Positions 28,585 through 38,186 of a stretch of 64,000 bases of DNA are shown here, in pieces; positions within the stretch are counted from its first letter, which is position 1, and each line of letters starts with the position of its first letter. Both the position numbers and the translations under genes were made by a program. Where the stretch lies: NCBI RefSeq assembly GCF_013112225.1, contig NZ_JABFHI010000004.1, positions 124,001 through 188,000 on the forward strand. The letters run 5' to 3'. Below the pieces are notes generated by a model. It was given only the letters and a program-made list of their open reading frames with translations. It was not told the origin of the DNA and did not search any database. The DNA comes from Vreelandella azerica (GTDB lineage Bacteria; Pseudomonadota; Gammaproteobacteria; Pseudomonadales; Halomonadaceae).

Positions 28585-29751
28585 ATGTCAAATAACAAGC
28601 ACGAAAACACGCTTCTCACCAACCTGGATAACGCTACTTCGAAAGTATCCAAAGCCTCTACAACACGCCGCAATTTTCTCAAGACAGCCGCTGTCGGCTC
28701 CGCTGCAGCGGTTGCTGCTCCCTGGGTAGGTAACGTTCAGGCGCAGCAAGGCATCCGTATCCGTATGCAGTCTTCCTGGCAGCCCGGTACCGTGGGTTAT
28801 CGTACCTTTGAAGCTTGGGCCAACGGCGTTGTTGAAGCCACCAGTGGTGAAGTATCGATTGAGCCTTTCCCAGCTGGCGCTGTAGCCGGTGCCTTTGAAG
28901 TGGCCGATGCAGTTCGAAACGGCGTACTGGATGGACAGAACTGGTTTACCGTTTATTGGCCCGGCAAGATGCCTGCCGGTGTATTTCTGACGGCTTTCCC
29001 GATGGGGCTTTCGCTTCCCCACCAATGGGACATGATGTTCGGCGCCTATGGCGGCATGGACATTGCCAAGGATCTTTACCGTCGCCAAGGCCAGGAGCTA
29101 CTCGGCTACGTCCACCACGACCTGAACCTGATCCACTCCAAGATTCCGCTACGCAGCTTTGATGACTTCAAGGGAATAAAACTACGTATGCCAGGTGGCA
29201 TCGTAGCTGAAACCTTTGCCGAAATTGGCGCGCGGACAACTCTTCTGCCGGGTTCAGAGGTTTATCCTGCGCTGGAAAAAGGCACCATTGATGCGGCTGA
29301 CTTTACCGGCGCGGCAGTCAACTACGAGCTGGGCTTCTGGCAAGTGGCCGACTACATCATAATGGGACCGCCTTCTACGCCCTGCCTGCACCAGGCCGTC
29401 GACCTTATGGATATTTCGGTCAACCGACGCACCTTTGAGCGAATGTCATCACAGACCCAAGACCTGATGCACGATCTGGTCGCTGCCTATTCTCGCGAAC
29501 ACTATGCTGCCATCCAGAAGGCCAATGCGGAAGCCTGGCCAAAATATCGCGAGAAAGGGGTCGAAATCATTCATTTGACCGAAGAGGACGCGACCCGTTT
29601 CCGTGAAGTGGCCATTCCTCTGTGGTTCAAGTGGGCCAACAAGGATGCCGATGCTGCCCGTCTGTTCAAGGCGCACCTTAACACCATGATGGATCCTGCC
29701 GTGGCCTTGATCACTGAAGAAGATATCAAGGACTATCAGCTCAACCTGTAA
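28585..29751 (+). CDS. TRAP transporter substrate-binding protein, DctP family, Tat-exported
   Basis: This periplasmic solute-binding protein belongs to the DctP/TakP type. I chose the ATG at 28585, after GGAG, over the much longer open frame. The N-terminus has a twin-arginine signal, STTRRNFLKTAAVGSAAAV, ending near VQAQQG. The mature protein has IRMQSSWQPGTVGYRTFEAW, a TakP-like DDFKGIKLRMPGGIVAETFA and the substrate arginine segment, then EKGTIDAADFTGAAVNYELG. Tat export of TRAP binding proteins is common in marine and halophilic proteobacteria. Its ligand is probably an organic acid used by the adjacent CoA enzymes (inference). Confidence 0.92.
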   Translation: MSNNKHENTLLTNLDNATSKVSKASTTRRNFLKTAAVGSAAAVAAPWVGNVQAQQGIRIRMQSSWQPGTVGYRTFEAWANGVVEATSGEVSIEPFPAGAVAGAFEVADAVRNGVLDGQNWFTVYWPGKMPAGVFLTAFPMGLSLPHQWDMMFGAYGGMDIAKDLYRRQGQELLGYVHHDLNLIHSKIPLRSFDDFKGIKLRMPGGIVAETFAEIGARTTLLPGSEVYPALEKGTIDAADFTGAAVNYELGFWQVADYIIMGPPSTPCLHQAVDLMDISVNRRTFERMSSQTQDLMHDLVAAYSREHYAAIQKANAEAWPKYREKGVEIIHLTEEDATRFREVAIPLWFKWANKDADAARLFKAHLNTMMDPAVALITEEDIKDYQLNL

Positions 29752-29764
29752 ACCTTGAATCATT

Positions 29765-29792
29765 GCGCTACGTCGCCCGCAGGGCGTAGCGC
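29765..29792 (+). promoter_or_regulatory. Stable intercistronic hairpin between dctP and dctQM
   Basis: GCGCTACGTCGCCC and AGGGCGTAGCGC pair strongly, with one bulged base and a minimal loop. No T-run follows (CTTCACTG), so it probably stabilises the upstream mRNA or slows polymerase. That would give more binding protein than membrane protein, as usual in TRAP operons. Confidence 0.55.
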
Positions 29793-29867
29793 CTTCACTG
29801 CTTGCCTCTGTCTTAATCGATCATCCGCTGTCAGCCTGTCACGGTTGCCAACGCGGAGGAGTGTCCG

Positions 29868-32069
29868 ATGAATTTCGAGATAAATTTTGTCTTACCCCAC
29901 TGGCTATACTGGTCAGTGCTCGGCTTGCTGCCGTTGGTGGTGATGTTCTTCGTTAACCGCAGCTTTCGTCTTGGCGGCAAAGTTGATGGAGGTGATATCG
30001 CCGAGATACCTGCTGGTCAGGAAGTTGCGGCAACTTACCACCCTCCCGGCAACCTGTTCACTCGGCTGGCTGATGGGGTTTCTGGCTTTGCTGGCCGCTA
30101 TGTCGCCTACTGGGCATTAATCGCTCCCTTCATATTTGCATATGAAGTACTTGTCCGCTATGCCTTCAACTCACCGACTAACTGGGTGCATGAATCAATG
30201 ACCCTGATGTTCGGTATGCAGTACCTGCTGGCAGGCGCCTATGCCTTGCGAGAAGGCGGCCATGTAAGAGTCGATATTCTTTATACCCGCGCCAAACCCG
30301 TCAATAAAGCAGCACTGGATATCATGACATCGGTGTTTTTCTTTATTTTCACCCTGGCCCTGCTAACCACTGGTTGGACTTTCTTTTCACAGTCTGTCAG
30401 TGATGCCTATTTCTTTGGTTCCAGCTACTCCAATGAAACCTCCTTTACGGAATGGGCTATTCAATTCTATCCGGTCAAATTCATGATGTTCTTCGGCGGC
30501 TTGTTGCTTCTGCTCCAAGGCATCGCTCAGTTAGTACGCGATATTCAGGCGTACCGCCATGAGCGCCAGGCAACGCCCAATAACCCGGCTGGGTTTGCCA
30601 AGGCACTCATTTGGCTGGCTATCGTTGTCGGCAGCTGGACACTTTTCGAAATCGCCAACATTGTGTTGACCGACTACGACAGCCTGCCGTTCAGCCTGGA
30701 AAACAGCCTGGGGCAAGTTGGTATTGGTGGCTTGACCCTGGTGATGTTCGGCTCCCTGATGATGGTATTGGTAGCGGGTTTACCGCTGGCCTTTGTTACT
30801 GGTGGCCTAGGCGTGGTCTTCCTTTATCTGGTGGGCGACCAGAATATGCTCAACCTGATCCCGTCACGCATCTTCCCGATGATGACCAATTACCAGCTAT
30901 CAGCGATTCCACTGTTCATTTTCATGGCCTCAGTACTTGAGAAGGCGGGCATCATTGAAGAGCTGTTTGACGTTGTTTATAAGTGGATGGGTGGGCTCAA
31001 GGCTGGCCTGGCCATTGCCACCATCATTGCCTCAACCCTGTTGGCCGCCATGGTAGGTGTTATTGGTGCCGCCGTGGTGACCATGGGCTTGATTGCCCTG
31101 CCCGCCATGCTCAAACGTAACTATGATCCGGAAATTGCCATTGGTTCGATCATGGCAGGTGGCACTCTGGGTATTCTGATTCCACCGTCGATTCTGGCCA
31201 TTATCTATGGCGTTATCGCCCAGCAATCAGTCGGTGAACTCTATCTTGGCTCGCTGATTCCTGGCCTGATGCTGGCGTTCATGTACGGGTTCTATTGCTG
31301 GATGCGCGGCACATTGAATATCAAGATGGCACCGCCCATGCCAGTAGAAGACCGCGTGGACATGACAGAAAAGCTGCGTCTGTTGCGCAATATGCTCGCC
31401 CCTATCGTGCTGGTCGTGTTGGTATTGGGCATTATCTTTACGGGTATCGCTACCCCGGTGGAAGCAGCAGGTATCGGCACCTTTGGCGCCCTGATCGTCG
31501 CTGCCATGCACAGACGCCTGACCTGGGCCAATCTGCATGCGGCCTGTATGACGACGCTGGTTGCCTCTGCCATGGTGATGTGGATCATCTTTGGCGCCAG
31601 CATCTTCGTTGGCTTCTACATCCTGCAGGGTGGCCAGACCTTTGTTCAGGACCTGATTGCCGGGGCAGGTCTTGGCCCTTATGCCGTACTGGCCTTAATG
31701 ATGGTGCTGCTAGTAGCGCTTGGTATGTTTCTTGACTGGGTGGGTATCCTGCTGCTAGCGGTGCCTATCTTTGTGCCTTTGATCAAAGGCATGACCTTTA
31801 GCGGTGTGTTTGGCCTACCCGGCGTTGACCCGGCGGATGTATCGCTGTGGTTCGGGGTTATCTATCTGGTCAACATGCAGATGTCTTTCCTCAGCCCGCC
31901 GTTTGGCTATGCCCTGTTCTATATCAAAGGGGTCTGTCCACCGCATATCACCATGGCACAGATATTCCGTTCATCACTGCCGTTTTTGGCGCTGCAGGCG
32001 CTAGGGCTGTTGCTGGTAATCATGTTCCCGGCCTTAGTCACCTGGCTGCCTAACCTGGCCTACGGCTAA
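29868..32069 (+). CDS. TRAP transporter fused small and large permease (DctQ-DctM)
   Basis: A single 733-residue membrane protein combines the 4-helix DctQ part and the 12-helix DctM part. DctQ is in about residues 80-235 (YEVLVRYAFNSPTNWVHESM, YALREGGHVRVDILY). DctM is in about residues 280-730 (AGLPLAFVTGGLGVVFLYLV, IPLFIFMASVLEKAGIIEEL, GGTLGILIPPSILAIIYGVI, AGIGTFGALIVAAMHRRL). The fused layout is a known TRAP variant. The ATG follows GGAGGAG. With the upstream DctP it forms a sodium-coupled carboxylate importer, suited to a halophile. Confidence 0.93.
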   Translation: MNFEINFVLPHWLYWSVLGLLPLVVMFFVNRSFRLGGKVDGGDIAEIPAGQEVAATYHPPGNLFTRLADGVSGFAGRYVAYWALIAPFIFAYEVLVRYAFNSPTNWVHESMTLMFGMQYLLAGAYALREGGHVRVDILYTRAKPVNKAALDIMTSVFFFIFTLALLTTGWTFFSQSVSDAYFFGSSYSNETSFTEWAIQFYPVKFMMFFGGLLLLLQGIAQLVRDIQAYRHERQATPNNPAGFAKALIWLAIVVGSWTLFEIANIVLTDYDSLPFSLENSLGQVGIGGLTLVMFGSLMMVLVAGLPLAFVTGGLGVVFLYLVGDQNMLNLIPSRIFPMMTNYQLSAIPLFIFMASVLEKAGIIEELFDVVYKWMGGLKAGLAIATIIASTLLAAMVGVIGAAVVTMGLIALPAMLKRNYDPEIAIGSIMAGGTLGILIPPSILAIIYGVIAQQSVGELYLGSLIPGLMLAFMYGFYCWMRGTLNIKMAPPMPVEDRVDMTEKLRLLRNMLAPIVLVVLVLGIIFTGIATPVEAAGIGTFGALIVAAMHRRLTWANLHAACMTTLVASAMVMWIIFGASIFVGFYILQGGQTFVQDLIAGAGLGPYAVLALMMVLLVALGMFLDWVGILLLAVPIFVPLIKGMTFSGVFGLPGVDPADVSLWFGVIYLVNMQMSFLSPPFGYALFYIKGVCPPHITMAQIFRSSLPFLALQALGLLLVIMFPALVTWLPNLAYG

Positions 32070-32089
32070 CCAGAGCATCTGTTAAACCA

Positions 32090-32131
32090 CTGCCCGCCAT
32101 CATCGCTTCAACGGTGGCGGGCAGCGCTTTT
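32090..32131. terminator. Terminator between dctQM and the quinone oxidoreductase gene
   Basis: CTGCCCGCCA and TGGCGGGCAG form a perfect 10-bp stem around a 15-nt loop, with CGCTTTTA following on the plus strand. It separates the convergent genes. Confidence 0.75.
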
Positions 32132-32132
32132 A

Positions 32133-33110
32133 TCAGGGCAACAGAATGGTTGAACCCGTCGTCTGGCGCGACTGCAGGGCTTCCTGCGCCTTGCCAGCTT
32201 CGCTGAGCGGATAGCGCTGGGCAATATCGATACTGACCTGGCCACTGTTAAGCATGGCAAAGAAATCCTCACACATCATTTCCAGGCGTTCACGGGTATC
32301 AGCATAGCCGTTAAGGCTTGGGCGAGTGACAAACAGAGCGCCTTTCTGATTCAGAATACCAATATTGACTCCTTCCACCGGCCCGGACGCATTGCCGAAA
32401 CTGACCATCAACCCACGTGATTTAAGGCAGTCCAGCGAGGTCTCCCAGGTGTCCTTGCCAATTGAGTCATAGACCAAATCACACATGGCCCCATCGGTCA
32501 GTTCACGCACGCGCTCAACCACATCTTCCGTGCTGTAGTTGATAGTTGCCCAGGCACCGCTTTTCTCCGCCAGAGCTGCTTTTTCCGCTGTACTGACCGT
32601 ACCAATCAGTTTGACACCCAAGGCACGCGCCCACTGGCAGGCAATCGAGCCCACCCCACCGGCAGCAGCATGAAACAGGATGGTCTCACCACCTTTTAAC
32701 GGATAGGTCTGGCGCAGCAGATATTGCACAGTCAAACCTTTGAGCATACTCGCCGCCGCGGTTTCAAAATCAACGTCATCCGGCAGGATCACTACCTTGT
32801 CGGCTGGCAACGTATGCTGCTCGGCATAGGCGCCTAAAGGCCCCTGGGCATAGGCGACGCGATCACCTTCCTTAAGATGGGTGACGCCTTCACCCACAGC
32901 CTCAACCACACCGGCACCTTCCGTGCCCAGCCCTGAAGGCATCGAAGGCGCCGGATACAGGCCAGTGCGAAAGTAGATATCAATAAAATTAAGGCCCACA
33001 GCCTTGTTACAGACACGCACTTCACCTGGCCCCGGCGCCTTGGGTGCCGCCTCAACCATCTGCAACACCTCGGCGCCACCTGTTTCAGCAAACTCAATTC
33101 GCTGGCTCAT
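32133..33110 (-). CDS. qor: NADPH:quinone oxidoreductase, zinc-independent MDR family
   Basis: This medium-chain dehydrogenase of 325 residues resembles E. coli Qor. It has VGLNFIDIYFRTGLYPAPSM, LGTEGAGVVEAVGEGVTHLK, and the NADPH-binding AAAGGVGSIACQWARALGVK with VYDSIGKDTWETSLDCL. It lacks the zinc-binding cysteines of alcohol dehydrogenases. The C-terminus, ALQSRQTTGSTILLP, is typical. It reduces quinones by one electron with NADPH in characterised members. It is monocistronic, convergent with the TRAP operon. Confidence 0.93.
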   Translation of the reverse strand: MSQRIEFAETGGAEVLQMVEAAPKAPGPGEVRVCNKAVGLNFIDIYFRTGLYPAPSMPSGLGTEGAGVVEAVGEGVTHLKEGDRVAYAQGPLGAYAEQHTLPADKVVILPDDVDFETAAASMLKGLTVQYLLRQTYPLKGGETILFHAAAGGVGSIACQWARALGVKLIGTVSTAEKAALAEKSGAWATINYSTEDVVERVRELTDGAMCDLVYDSIGKDTWETSLDCLKSRGLMVSFGNASGPVEGVNIGILNQKGALFVTRPSLNGYADTRERLEMMCEDFFAMLNSGQVSIDIAQRYPLSEAGKAQEALQSRQTTGSTILLP

Positions 33111-33193
33111 TGATACCTCTCTTTATATGACGATTTTTGTGGTTTATCGGCTAATAACTTACCAGAAATTAACAAAGAAAACGTTGTGCAGGG

Positions 33194-34071
33194 ATGAAGC
33201 TTTTTGAAGACTCACTATCTTCTGGCTGTCATCTTGCTGTGCTAGTCTCAGTAGCCATCATTTTCTGGATCATCGAGCCTGTCATGACACCCATTTCCGC
33301 AAGCGTTGACCTAAAACATCCTGCTATACAGCTCCCCCGCCTGATTGCTCATCGTGGCTATTCTGCGGCGGCGCCTGAAAATACCCTGTCAGCGGTGCGC
33401 GCTGCCCATGCAGCGGGTGCTCGCTGGGTCGAACTGGATGTTCAGTTATTAGGCGATGGAACAGCCGTGATCTGGCACGATGGCGATATCTCCCGCTGCT
33501 CGGATGGACGCGGTGATCTGAAGAGTCTGGATTGGACGCAAGCCCAGAAACTGGACGTGGGGGATGGTTCAATGATGACTTTGCAGGTGAACGTATGGCC
33601 AGCCTGTCGGCCATGCTTGACCTGCTGAACGCGTTGGAAATGGGTGTCAATATGGAGTTGAAGGTCAACAAGGGGCATGACCCACGCCTACTGGTAGAAA
33701 CCTGCCTGCCACTTATGTTGGCTGAACTGCCTCCCGAACGACTGATTATTTCATCGTTCAATCAGCAAGCGCTGCAAATCTGCCGGGAACAGGCTGATGC
33801 CCAGGCACTTGCATTAGGCATTCTCTGCGATGTTCTTCCTGCTGACTGGCAGGCTCAATGCCAACACCTGGAAGCTTTTAGCCTTCATCCTTCATGGACC
33901 CGCCTGAAGCGCGCTCAGGCTGAGGCCATCAAACAGGCGGGCTATGCATTACTCTGTTATACCGTCAATGACCCCAGCGCTTTTGAACCTTACTGGCACT
34001 GGGGAGTTGATAGCGCCATTACTGATCAACCTGAGGCGTTTCAGCGCTATCTGGATAATCACGCAGACTGA
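33194..34071 (+). CDS. Glycerophosphodiester phosphodiesterase (frame break near 33561)
   Basis: It hydrolyses glycerophosphodiesters to glycerol-3-phosphate and an alcohol. The GDPD catalytic motifs are present: LIAHRGYSAAAPENTLSAV, VELDVQLLGDG and VIWHDGDISRCSDGRG. After KLDVG the frame shifts. One G added to the G-run at 33559-33563 gives GGWFNDDFAGERMASLSAML and continues through MELKVNKGHDPRLLVE to the end. The start is uncertain: the ATG at 33194 would add a hydrophobic N-terminus (LAVLVSVAIIFWIIEPV), possibly a membrane anchor, while the ATG at 33284 gives the usual cytoplasmic UgpQ-like protein. Confidence 0.85.
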
Positions 34072-34089
34072 CTGTCCGGAAAGAGCTGA

Positions 34090-34569
34090 CTAGAAAGCAC
34101 CCAGCTTCTGGCCATCCTGTACGCCTGACATACGCACCATGGCTAGTGCTTCATCGAGGCTTTCCACTTCTTCAACCCTCAAAAGCTCACTGTTGAGCGA
34201 CACTGGCTGGCCTGCTTTCTGAGACAACAGGTTTTCCAGCGCCTGGGTATCGGTGGCATCTTCAAGGCGCTGAACGTCCAGACTGGACGAATGAGTACCT
34301 GGCAAATAAATAGTGCCATTGGAAAAGTCCACCGCGTAAGCGATCACACCGGGCACCAGGAAGAAAAGCAGGCCAACACCATTGGCAGCGGCCACTTTGA
34401 TATCAATTTCGCCGCTTATCTGGCCTTTGCGCTCAGGGTAAAAAATAGTGCCACAGCCGGTCAGCGCGACCACACAGATAGCAACCACGGTGCCTTTCAA
34501 CCAACGATTTAATCGCTCACCGTGTATACAACGCCCACCAGGATGGTTACTAACGGCTGAATTTTTCAT
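34090..34569 (-). CDS. YceK/YidQ-like small lipoprotein of unknown function
   Basis: The N-terminus has a basic region followed by VVAICVVALTGCGT, where LTGC is a lipobox, so the mature protein is predicted to be lipid-anchored at the new Cys. The following GTIFYPERKGQISGEID and GLLFFLVPGVIAYAVDFSNG segments are characteristic of a family of short gammaproteobacterial lipoproteins. The role is unknown. The roughly 25 residues before the hydrophobic core make the listed ATG suspect; an internal GTG or TTG start nearer the signal is possible. The gene is convergent with gdpD. Confidence 0.7.
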   Translation of the reverse strand: MKNSAVSNHPGGRCIHGERLNRWLKGTVVAICVVALTGCGTIFYPERKGQISGEIDIKVAAANGVGLLFFLVPGVIAYAVDFSNGTIYLPGTHSSSLDVQRLEDATDTQALENLLSQKAGQPVSLNSELLRVEEVESLDEALAMVRMSGVQDGQKLGAF

Positions 34570-34869
34570 TATCGGCTAACCTCAAAAGACGCAAAATTTG
34601 ACATCAGAATCACAGATGCCATCCATAAGAAAAGTAGTCATGGATATTACCATGCAGGGCAGCATGAAGAACAACCAAAACCCAAGCCACCCAAACTTAT
34701 CAGCCGCTGACGTTTTGCCGCTGTCTACGCTTCACCGTACAATACCGGCATCAAGAAATAATCTGCGGTTTGACTAACAATATTTTCTGACTGTAAGGCA
34801 ACAATACCAGCGACTGTTATTCGGTTGCTCTACATCTAACTGACTCAATATCAAGGGAACACCCACCTC
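34570..34869. other. Intergenic region before proS
   Basis: About 300 bp without a gene. I see only the predicted proS promoter (34715-34743) and AT-rich sequence around it. No riboswitch or T-box is apparent. Confidence 0.6.
34715..34743 (+). promoter_or_regulatory. Predicted proS promoter
   Basis: TTGCCG (34715-34720) and TACAAT (34738-34743) with a 17-base spacer lie about 127 bp before the proS start codon. Confidence 0.5.
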
Positions 34870-36593
34870 ATGCGCGCCAGCCAACTACTGATTGCCACGC
34901 TTAAAGAAACGCCCGCCGATGCCGAAGTTATCAGCCACCAGCTGATGCTGCGGGCCGGGATGATTCGCCGCCTGACATCCGGGCTTTACACCTGGCTGCC
35001 GCTGGGCCTGCGCACCCTGCGCAAGGTAGAAACCATCGTGCGTGAAGAAATGAACCGTGCAGGCGCACAGGAAGTGCTAATGCCAGCGGTTCAACCAGCA
35101 GAGCTATGGCAGGAATCGGGCCGCTGGGAGCAGTACGGCCCAGAACTTTTGCGCCTCAAGGATCGCCACGAACGCGACTATTGCGTGGGCCCGACCCATG
35201 AAGAGGTCATCACCGACCTGGTACGCAGGGAGATTGCCAGCTACAAGCAGTTGCCGATCAACTTTTATCAGATCCAGACCAAATTCCGTGATGAAATCCG
35301 TCCGCGCTTTGGGGTGATGCGCTCGCGGGAATTCATCATGAAGGATGCCTACTCCTTCCACCTGGATGAAGCGTCGCTGCAGGACACCTACCAGACCATG
35401 TACGACGCCTACACGCGTATCTTCACGCGCCTGGGGCTGGATTTCCGCCCGGTGATTGCAGATAACGGCTCGATTGGCGGCACTGGCTCCCATGAATTCC
35501 ACGTACTGGCAGATTCCGGCGAGGATGACATTGTCTTCTCCACCGGCTCTGACTATGCCGCCAATATGGAAAAAGCCGAAGCCCTGCCTGCGCCCCTCAA
35601 CAGCCCACAGGAGCGCTCGGCCCCAAGCCAGGAAATGACCCTGGTTGACACCCCTAATGCCAAAACCATTGCCACCCTGGTCGAACAGCACAACCTGCCT
35701 ATCGAAAAAACCATCAAGACCCTGATGGTTCACGCAGCGGAAGGCGGCCTGATTGCCTTGCTGGTGCGCGGCGACCATGAACTGAATGAAGTCAAAGCGG
35801 AGAATCACCCCGGGTAGCTACCCCGCTGACCATGGCCAATGAAGAAGAAATTCGTGCCGTTGTCGGTGCAGGCCCTGGCTCACTGGGCCCGGTCGGGCTC
35901 GAAATGCCGATTATTATCGACCGCAGTGTGGCTCTGATGAGCGATTTCGGCGCCGGTGCCAATACGGATGGCAAGCACTACTTCGGAATTAACTGGGAGC
36001 GTGATGCGCCTCTGCCGGAAGTTGCCGACCTGCGCAACGTGGTGGAAGGTGACCCCTCACCGGATGGCCAGGGCACCCTGGCGATCAAGCGCGGCATTGA
36101 AGTGGGCCATGTCTTCCAACTGGGCCAGAAGTACTCTAAGGCCATGAATGCCAACGTGCTGGGCGATAACGGCAAGACCAGCCACCCCTGGATGGGCTGC
36201 TACGGTATCGGCATCACCCGGGTGGTCGCTGCGGCCATTGAGCAGAACCACGATACCTCTGGGATTATCTGGCCCAATGCCATTGCCCCTTTCCAGGTGG
36301 CGCTGGTGCCCATGAACGCCCACAAATCCCAGCGGGTACGGGAAGAGTCCGAACGCCTCTATCAGACGCTCAGCGCCGCCGGGCTGGATGTTCTGCTGGA
36401 TGACCGCGACACCCGCCCAGGCGTCAAATTTGCTGATCTGGAGCTGATGGGCGTTCCTCATCGCCTGGTGATTGGTGACCGCGGCCTGGACAAGGGTGAG
36501 CTGGAATACAAGGGCCGCCGCGACAGCGATGTCACCATGATTGCAGCCGACAGCGTGGTTGATTTTCTGCGTGATAAGGCCGGGCTCAGTTAA
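34870..36593 (+). CDS. proS: Prolyl-tRNA synthetase (frame break near 35813)
   Basis: This class II synthetase of the bacterial ProS type is 574 residues after correction. The N-terminal catalytic half has [20 protein letters not shown], the motif-2 region [20 protein letters not shown] and [10 protein letters not shown]. The inserted YbaK-like editing domain covers roughly 225-400 ([20 protein letters not shown]), and the end has [20 protein letters not shown] and the anticodon-binding domain. The frame is lost at NHPG; adding one G to the GGG at 35812-35814 gives [20 protein letters not shown]. ProS is essential, so the break is almost certainly a sequence error rather than a dead gene. Confidence 0.93.
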
Positions 36594-36672
36594 TTATCGC
36601 GCTACCCCGTCGCGCCGCCGCCTCTGGCAGACGGCGGCGCTCTCGGTAGCCCTTATCAGGGTAGCCCTCAGG

Positions 36673-37242
36673 ATGGATATTGGGTTAGCCCTGAAGATGC
36701 CTCGGCTAGCGGCCTGGCTGGCAATCGGTTGGCTTTTCAGCCCTGTTGCACTGGCCAGCGCCGAGCAGGCCCTGGTGCCTACCTTTGAAGCAGCGTCTCA
36801 GGCAACCTCACCAGCCAATTCACAGCAACAGCGCTGGCAAAGAAAGATGTCACCCCGGCTTGCCCGCTTCGTCTCATCAGCGGATCTACACGCCTTGATT
36901 CTGCAACGTGTCTATCAGGAAGCCTCCCTGGCGGGACTTCCTCCTTCGCTGGTATTGGCACTGATTGAAGTCGAGAGTGCTTTCAAGGCAGATGCCGTAT
37001 CATCAGCCGGCGCAGTTGGGCTGATGCAGATCATGCCATTCTGGATTGAGGAGCTTGGCCTTGCCGCCGACAATCTCAAGGATCCCGCCAGAAACCTGCG
37101 CTACGGCTGCACGATTCTGGCCCATTATCTGGCGGTCGAAAACGGCGACTTCACCCGCGCCCTGGCGCGCTATAACGGTAGCCTCGGCAAGACCTGGTAC
37201 CCTGAACGCGTGATGCGCGCCTGGCAACGAAACTGGCGCTAA
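36673..37242 (+). CDS. Lytic transglycosylase, SLT domain
   Basis: A signal sequence (RLAAWLAIGWLFSPVALASA) leads to a periplasmic SLT domain with the catalytic Glu in LVLALIEVESAFKADAVSSA, the GAVGLMQIMPFW motif and RALARYNGSLGKTWYPERV. It cleaves peptidoglycan to anhydro-muropeptides. The open frame overlaps the end of proS, but a start at 36673 or 36697 gives a normal signal peptide; neither has a strong ribosome binding site. It lies 80 bp after proS, as in Pseudomonas and relatives. Confidence 0.85.
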   Translation: MDIGLALKMPRLAAWLAIGWLFSPVALASAEQALVPTFEAASQATSPANSQQQRWQRKMSPRLARFVSSADLHALILQRVYQEASLAGLPPSLVLALIEVESAFKADAVSSAGAVGLMQIMPFWIEELGLAADNLKDPARNLRYGCTILAHYLAVENGDFTRALARYNGSLGKTWYPERVMRAWQRNWR

Positions 37243-37270
37243 TCCTTGCTCTCATCAACGACTCATTGCT

Positions 37271-37764
37271 TTAGCCAACGACGCGCCAACTATCTCGCCC
37301 TGCGGCTTTCACGTCGTAGAGGGCATGATCGGCGTTCTGATAAATCTGTGAATAAGCGCTTTGGCCCGCGCAAAAACGGGTAGCGCCGATACTCAGCGTC
37401 ACCGCTTTATGCTGAGGATGGGAGGGATGCGGCAAGGCCGCTAAATCCTCATTCAGCGCACTGCGGTTACCTACAAAACGCAGGGCAGGTGGAACTTCGT
37501 CAAATGCAGCGCCAGAAAGTCGCGAAACACAACACCCTGCATGTCAACTTGATGCCCTTGGTAAGGGTCATAAAGTACAAAATGCTGACGCAGCAGAACC
37601 GAACCAATGGTATCGATAGGGATATCTAGAACTTTATCGTTATCAAGCAGTGTTACTGAGGATTGGGCAGCTACGTTACAGGCCACCACCAGACTGCTGA
37701 TTGCCAATAATACCCTCAATACATGCTGCCTGTTTTCTGGCCGACTGGTCCACATCGCATGCAT
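37271..37764 (-). pseudogene. Chimeric remnant: periplasmic protein N-terminus joined to a GGDEF C-terminus
   Basis: The 5' part encodes a signal peptide (RVLLAISSLVVACNVAAQS) and a short periplasmic segment (LDIPIDTIGSVLLRQHFVLY, QVDMQGVVFRDFLALH). It resembles small periplasmic molybdopterin-oxidoreductase-like proteins often encoded before diguanylate cyclases. A T missing at 37502-37504 shifts the frame; restoring it gives DEVPPALRF. From there the reading runs straight into the C-terminal third of a GGDEF domain (KAVTLSIGATRF, YQNADHALYDVKAAGRDSWR), without the GGDEF active site itself. The middle is missing, so two adjacent genes appear to have been joined by a deletion near 37475. The product is not expected to be functional. 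Confidence 0.7.
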
Positions 37765-37820
37765 CCAGTTAAGTATCGCGAATCAATTCATTAAAGTTTA
37801 CATTCATTGGGTTGAAAACT

Positions 37821-37852
37821 GAAAAAAAAAAAGCCGACCCAAATGGGCCGGC
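37821..37852 (-). terminator. Intrinsic terminator after ccoM
   Basis: On the minus strand GCCGGCCC and GGGTCGGC pair around ATTT, followed by a run of about 11 T residues. It lies about 110 bp after the ccoM stop codon. Confidence 0.85.
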
Positions 37853-37964
37853 GACTGGGGGCTTACCAGAAGTACACCCCTCCCCTGACAACTGGTGCTA
37901 ATCAAGACAGCTGTGAGCTATAACCACTTTGATCACTTTTAACTTTTAACTTTTAAAGCGTTCA

Positions 37965-38126
37965 CTAATGGCTGATGCCATGAGGCTGTGAATGAGCAGA
38001 AACCTTTGTATGGCTGTTCTTCTTACGACGATGATCGCGAACAATGAAGGCAACCCAGCCAATCATGAACACAATCATCAGCGCCACGGTAACCAAACCA
38101 AAAATAATAGTATCGTCCCAGTACAT
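37965..38126 (-). CDS. ccoM: Small single-helix membrane protein resembling cbb3 oxidase subunit CcoM
   Basis: From the ATG at 38126, after GGGGAGAG, the protein is 53 residues. It has one transmembrane helix (DDTIIFGLVTVALMIVFMIG) followed by a basic FIVRDHRRKK stretch and a histidine-containing tail. The pattern matches CcoM, a small subunit found in Pseudomonas cbb3-type cytochrome oxidases and encoded away from the main cco operon. A candidate ANR/FNR half-conserved box lies upstream. The longer open frame to 38231 lacks a ribosome binding site and is not used. The match is from memory of a very short family, so moderate confidence. Confidence 0.65.
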   Translation of the reverse strand: MYWDDTIIFGLVTVALMIVFMIGWVAFIVRDHRRKKNSHTKVSAHSQPHGISH

Positions 38127-38186
38127 AACGACTCTCCCCGCCGTGAAGTAATGAAACAACCTTAGCCGCGAATGGCACAACATAAA

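Noticed and set aside
34870..36593. proS as two separate, genuine genes
   Set aside because: The two halves rejoin perfectly at a G-run and neither would make an active synthetase alone.
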